From Elusimicrobiota bacterium (GTDB lineage Bacteria; Elusimicrobiota; Elusimicrobia; FEN-1173), in contig JADKIY010000001.1 in NCBI GenBank assembly GCA_016722575.1, forward strand, positions 682,001 to 746,000: a stretch of 64,000 bases of DNA. Direction: 5' to 3'. The notes under the pieces were generated by a model, which saw only the letters and a program-made list of their open reading frames with translations, did not search any database and was not told the origin of the DNA. Of this stretch, positions 63,659-64,000 are shown in pieces. Positions within the stretch are counted from its first letter, which is position 1. The number at the start of each line of letters is the position of its first letter. Both the position numbers and the translations under genes were made by a program.

Positions 63659-63755
63659 TCCGTCGTCCCACACACCGTTGGTTCGGCCCTTTAGGATTTT
63701 ACGCGTGATCAACCCGTTGTCCTCCCATTGCCTTCCCCGTCGCACGGACCGACCG

Positions 63756-64000
63756 TGACACCCCCCCTTCTCTCCCGGGTCGCCCGTTTTTCCGGCATGC
63801 CCGTTTTGGTCGTCGGCGATTTGATGGTGGACCGGTTTCTTCGGGGGGCGGTGCATCGCCTGTCGCCCGAGGCGCCGGTGCCCGTCGTTGATGTGCGGGA
63901 GGACAAGTCCATGCCCGGCGGCGCCGGCAACGTGGCCGCCAACATCGCCGCCCTCGGCGGCCGGCCTTTGCTGGTGTCGGTCGTCGGGGAAGATCCCGAG
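63756..64000 (+). CDS. rfaE: D-glycero-beta-D-manno-heptose-7-phosphate kinase (RfaE/HldE kinase domain), 5' part
   Basis: The first 81 codons of a PfkB-family kinase; the gene runs off the window. VLVVGDLMVDRFLRGAVHRL then SPEAPVPVVDVREDKSMPGG and AGNVAANIAALGGRPLLVSV are the diagnostic opening of RfaE domain I, which makes heptose-1,7-bisphosphate for ADP-heptose. That product would feed the two GT9 enzymes upstream. Whether the adenylyltransferase domain is fused (HldE) cannot be seen. I chose the GTG at 63756; the context upstream has no clear ribosome site. Confidence 0.93.

Noticed and set aside
1..64000. Insertion sequences, prophage genes, integrases or rRNA
   Set aside because: No transposase, integrase, phage structural gene or rRNA was recognised anywhere in the window.

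Overview
This is a high-GC, gene-dense window from a diderm (LPS-making) bacterium. The best guess for the lineage is Elusimicrobiota or the neighbouring Omnitrophota. The reasons are three stand-alone type IV pilin-like genes with a near-identical N-terminal helix, a full Kdo/lipid A/core set, an Omp85-type outer-membrane protein and a giant multidomain gene. The lineage is inferred from gene content only; no rRNA is present. Many starts are GTG or TTG, and genes commonly overlap by 4 nt.

Bases 1-16800 are a mosaic of small units: the end of a CusA-type metal efflux pump with a periplasmic HMA protein; a pseudopilin; a DUF486 / SRPBCC / class II photolyase operon; bacteriohemerythrin; an EF-Tu domain II-like protein with a histone-like basic tail; a DsbA-like/MauE-like redox pair; a DegT aminotransferase; two polytopic GT-C-like membrane proteins; an M48 lipoprotein protease; two more pseudopilins; a HemQ-like protein; tRNA-Phe(GAA); and a DUF2784 protein. 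Two intergenic regions hold long G/C homopolymer tracts flanked by direct repeats.

Bases 16800-49000 start with a divergent pair (Omp85-like protein on the minus strand, yebC on the plus strand) and continue as one long plus-strand array: yebC-ruvC-ruvA-ruvB-spoIID-like-queA, then a 61-codon Cys-containing ORF overlapping a 20.2-kb gene of 6745 codons, then tgt-yajC-secD-secF and a MetH-activation-like ORF. The ruv/queA/tgt/yajC/secD/secF neighbourhood is widely conserved in bacteria; here the giant gene sits exactly between queA and tgt. It encodes a predicted exported or membrane-anchored protein. Its segments are, in order: a TraB/ChaN-like domain, an HD phosphohydrolase, a GHKL-like segment, a CPBP-like membrane module, a glycogen-synthase-type (GT5) domain, a zincin-like motif, a second degenerate GT5-like domain, further membrane, GHKL-like and alpha/beta-hydrolase segments, and a GlnD-like nucleotidyltransferase with two ACT domains. 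This is the most unusual object in the window.

Bases 49000-64000 are an LPS inner-core/lipid A cluster with tight translational coupling: DUF374 acyltransferase, waaA, GT9, two GT4, GT2, NodB-type deacetylase, GT9, lpxK, lpxL, two more GT4 and an O-antigen-ligase-like protein. These are followed by an isoprenylcysteine-methyltransferase-like protein, a DUF3108 protein and the start of a heptose kinase gene that runs off the window. Together they would add Kdo, acylate and phosphorylate lipid A, make the heptose precursor and build the core.
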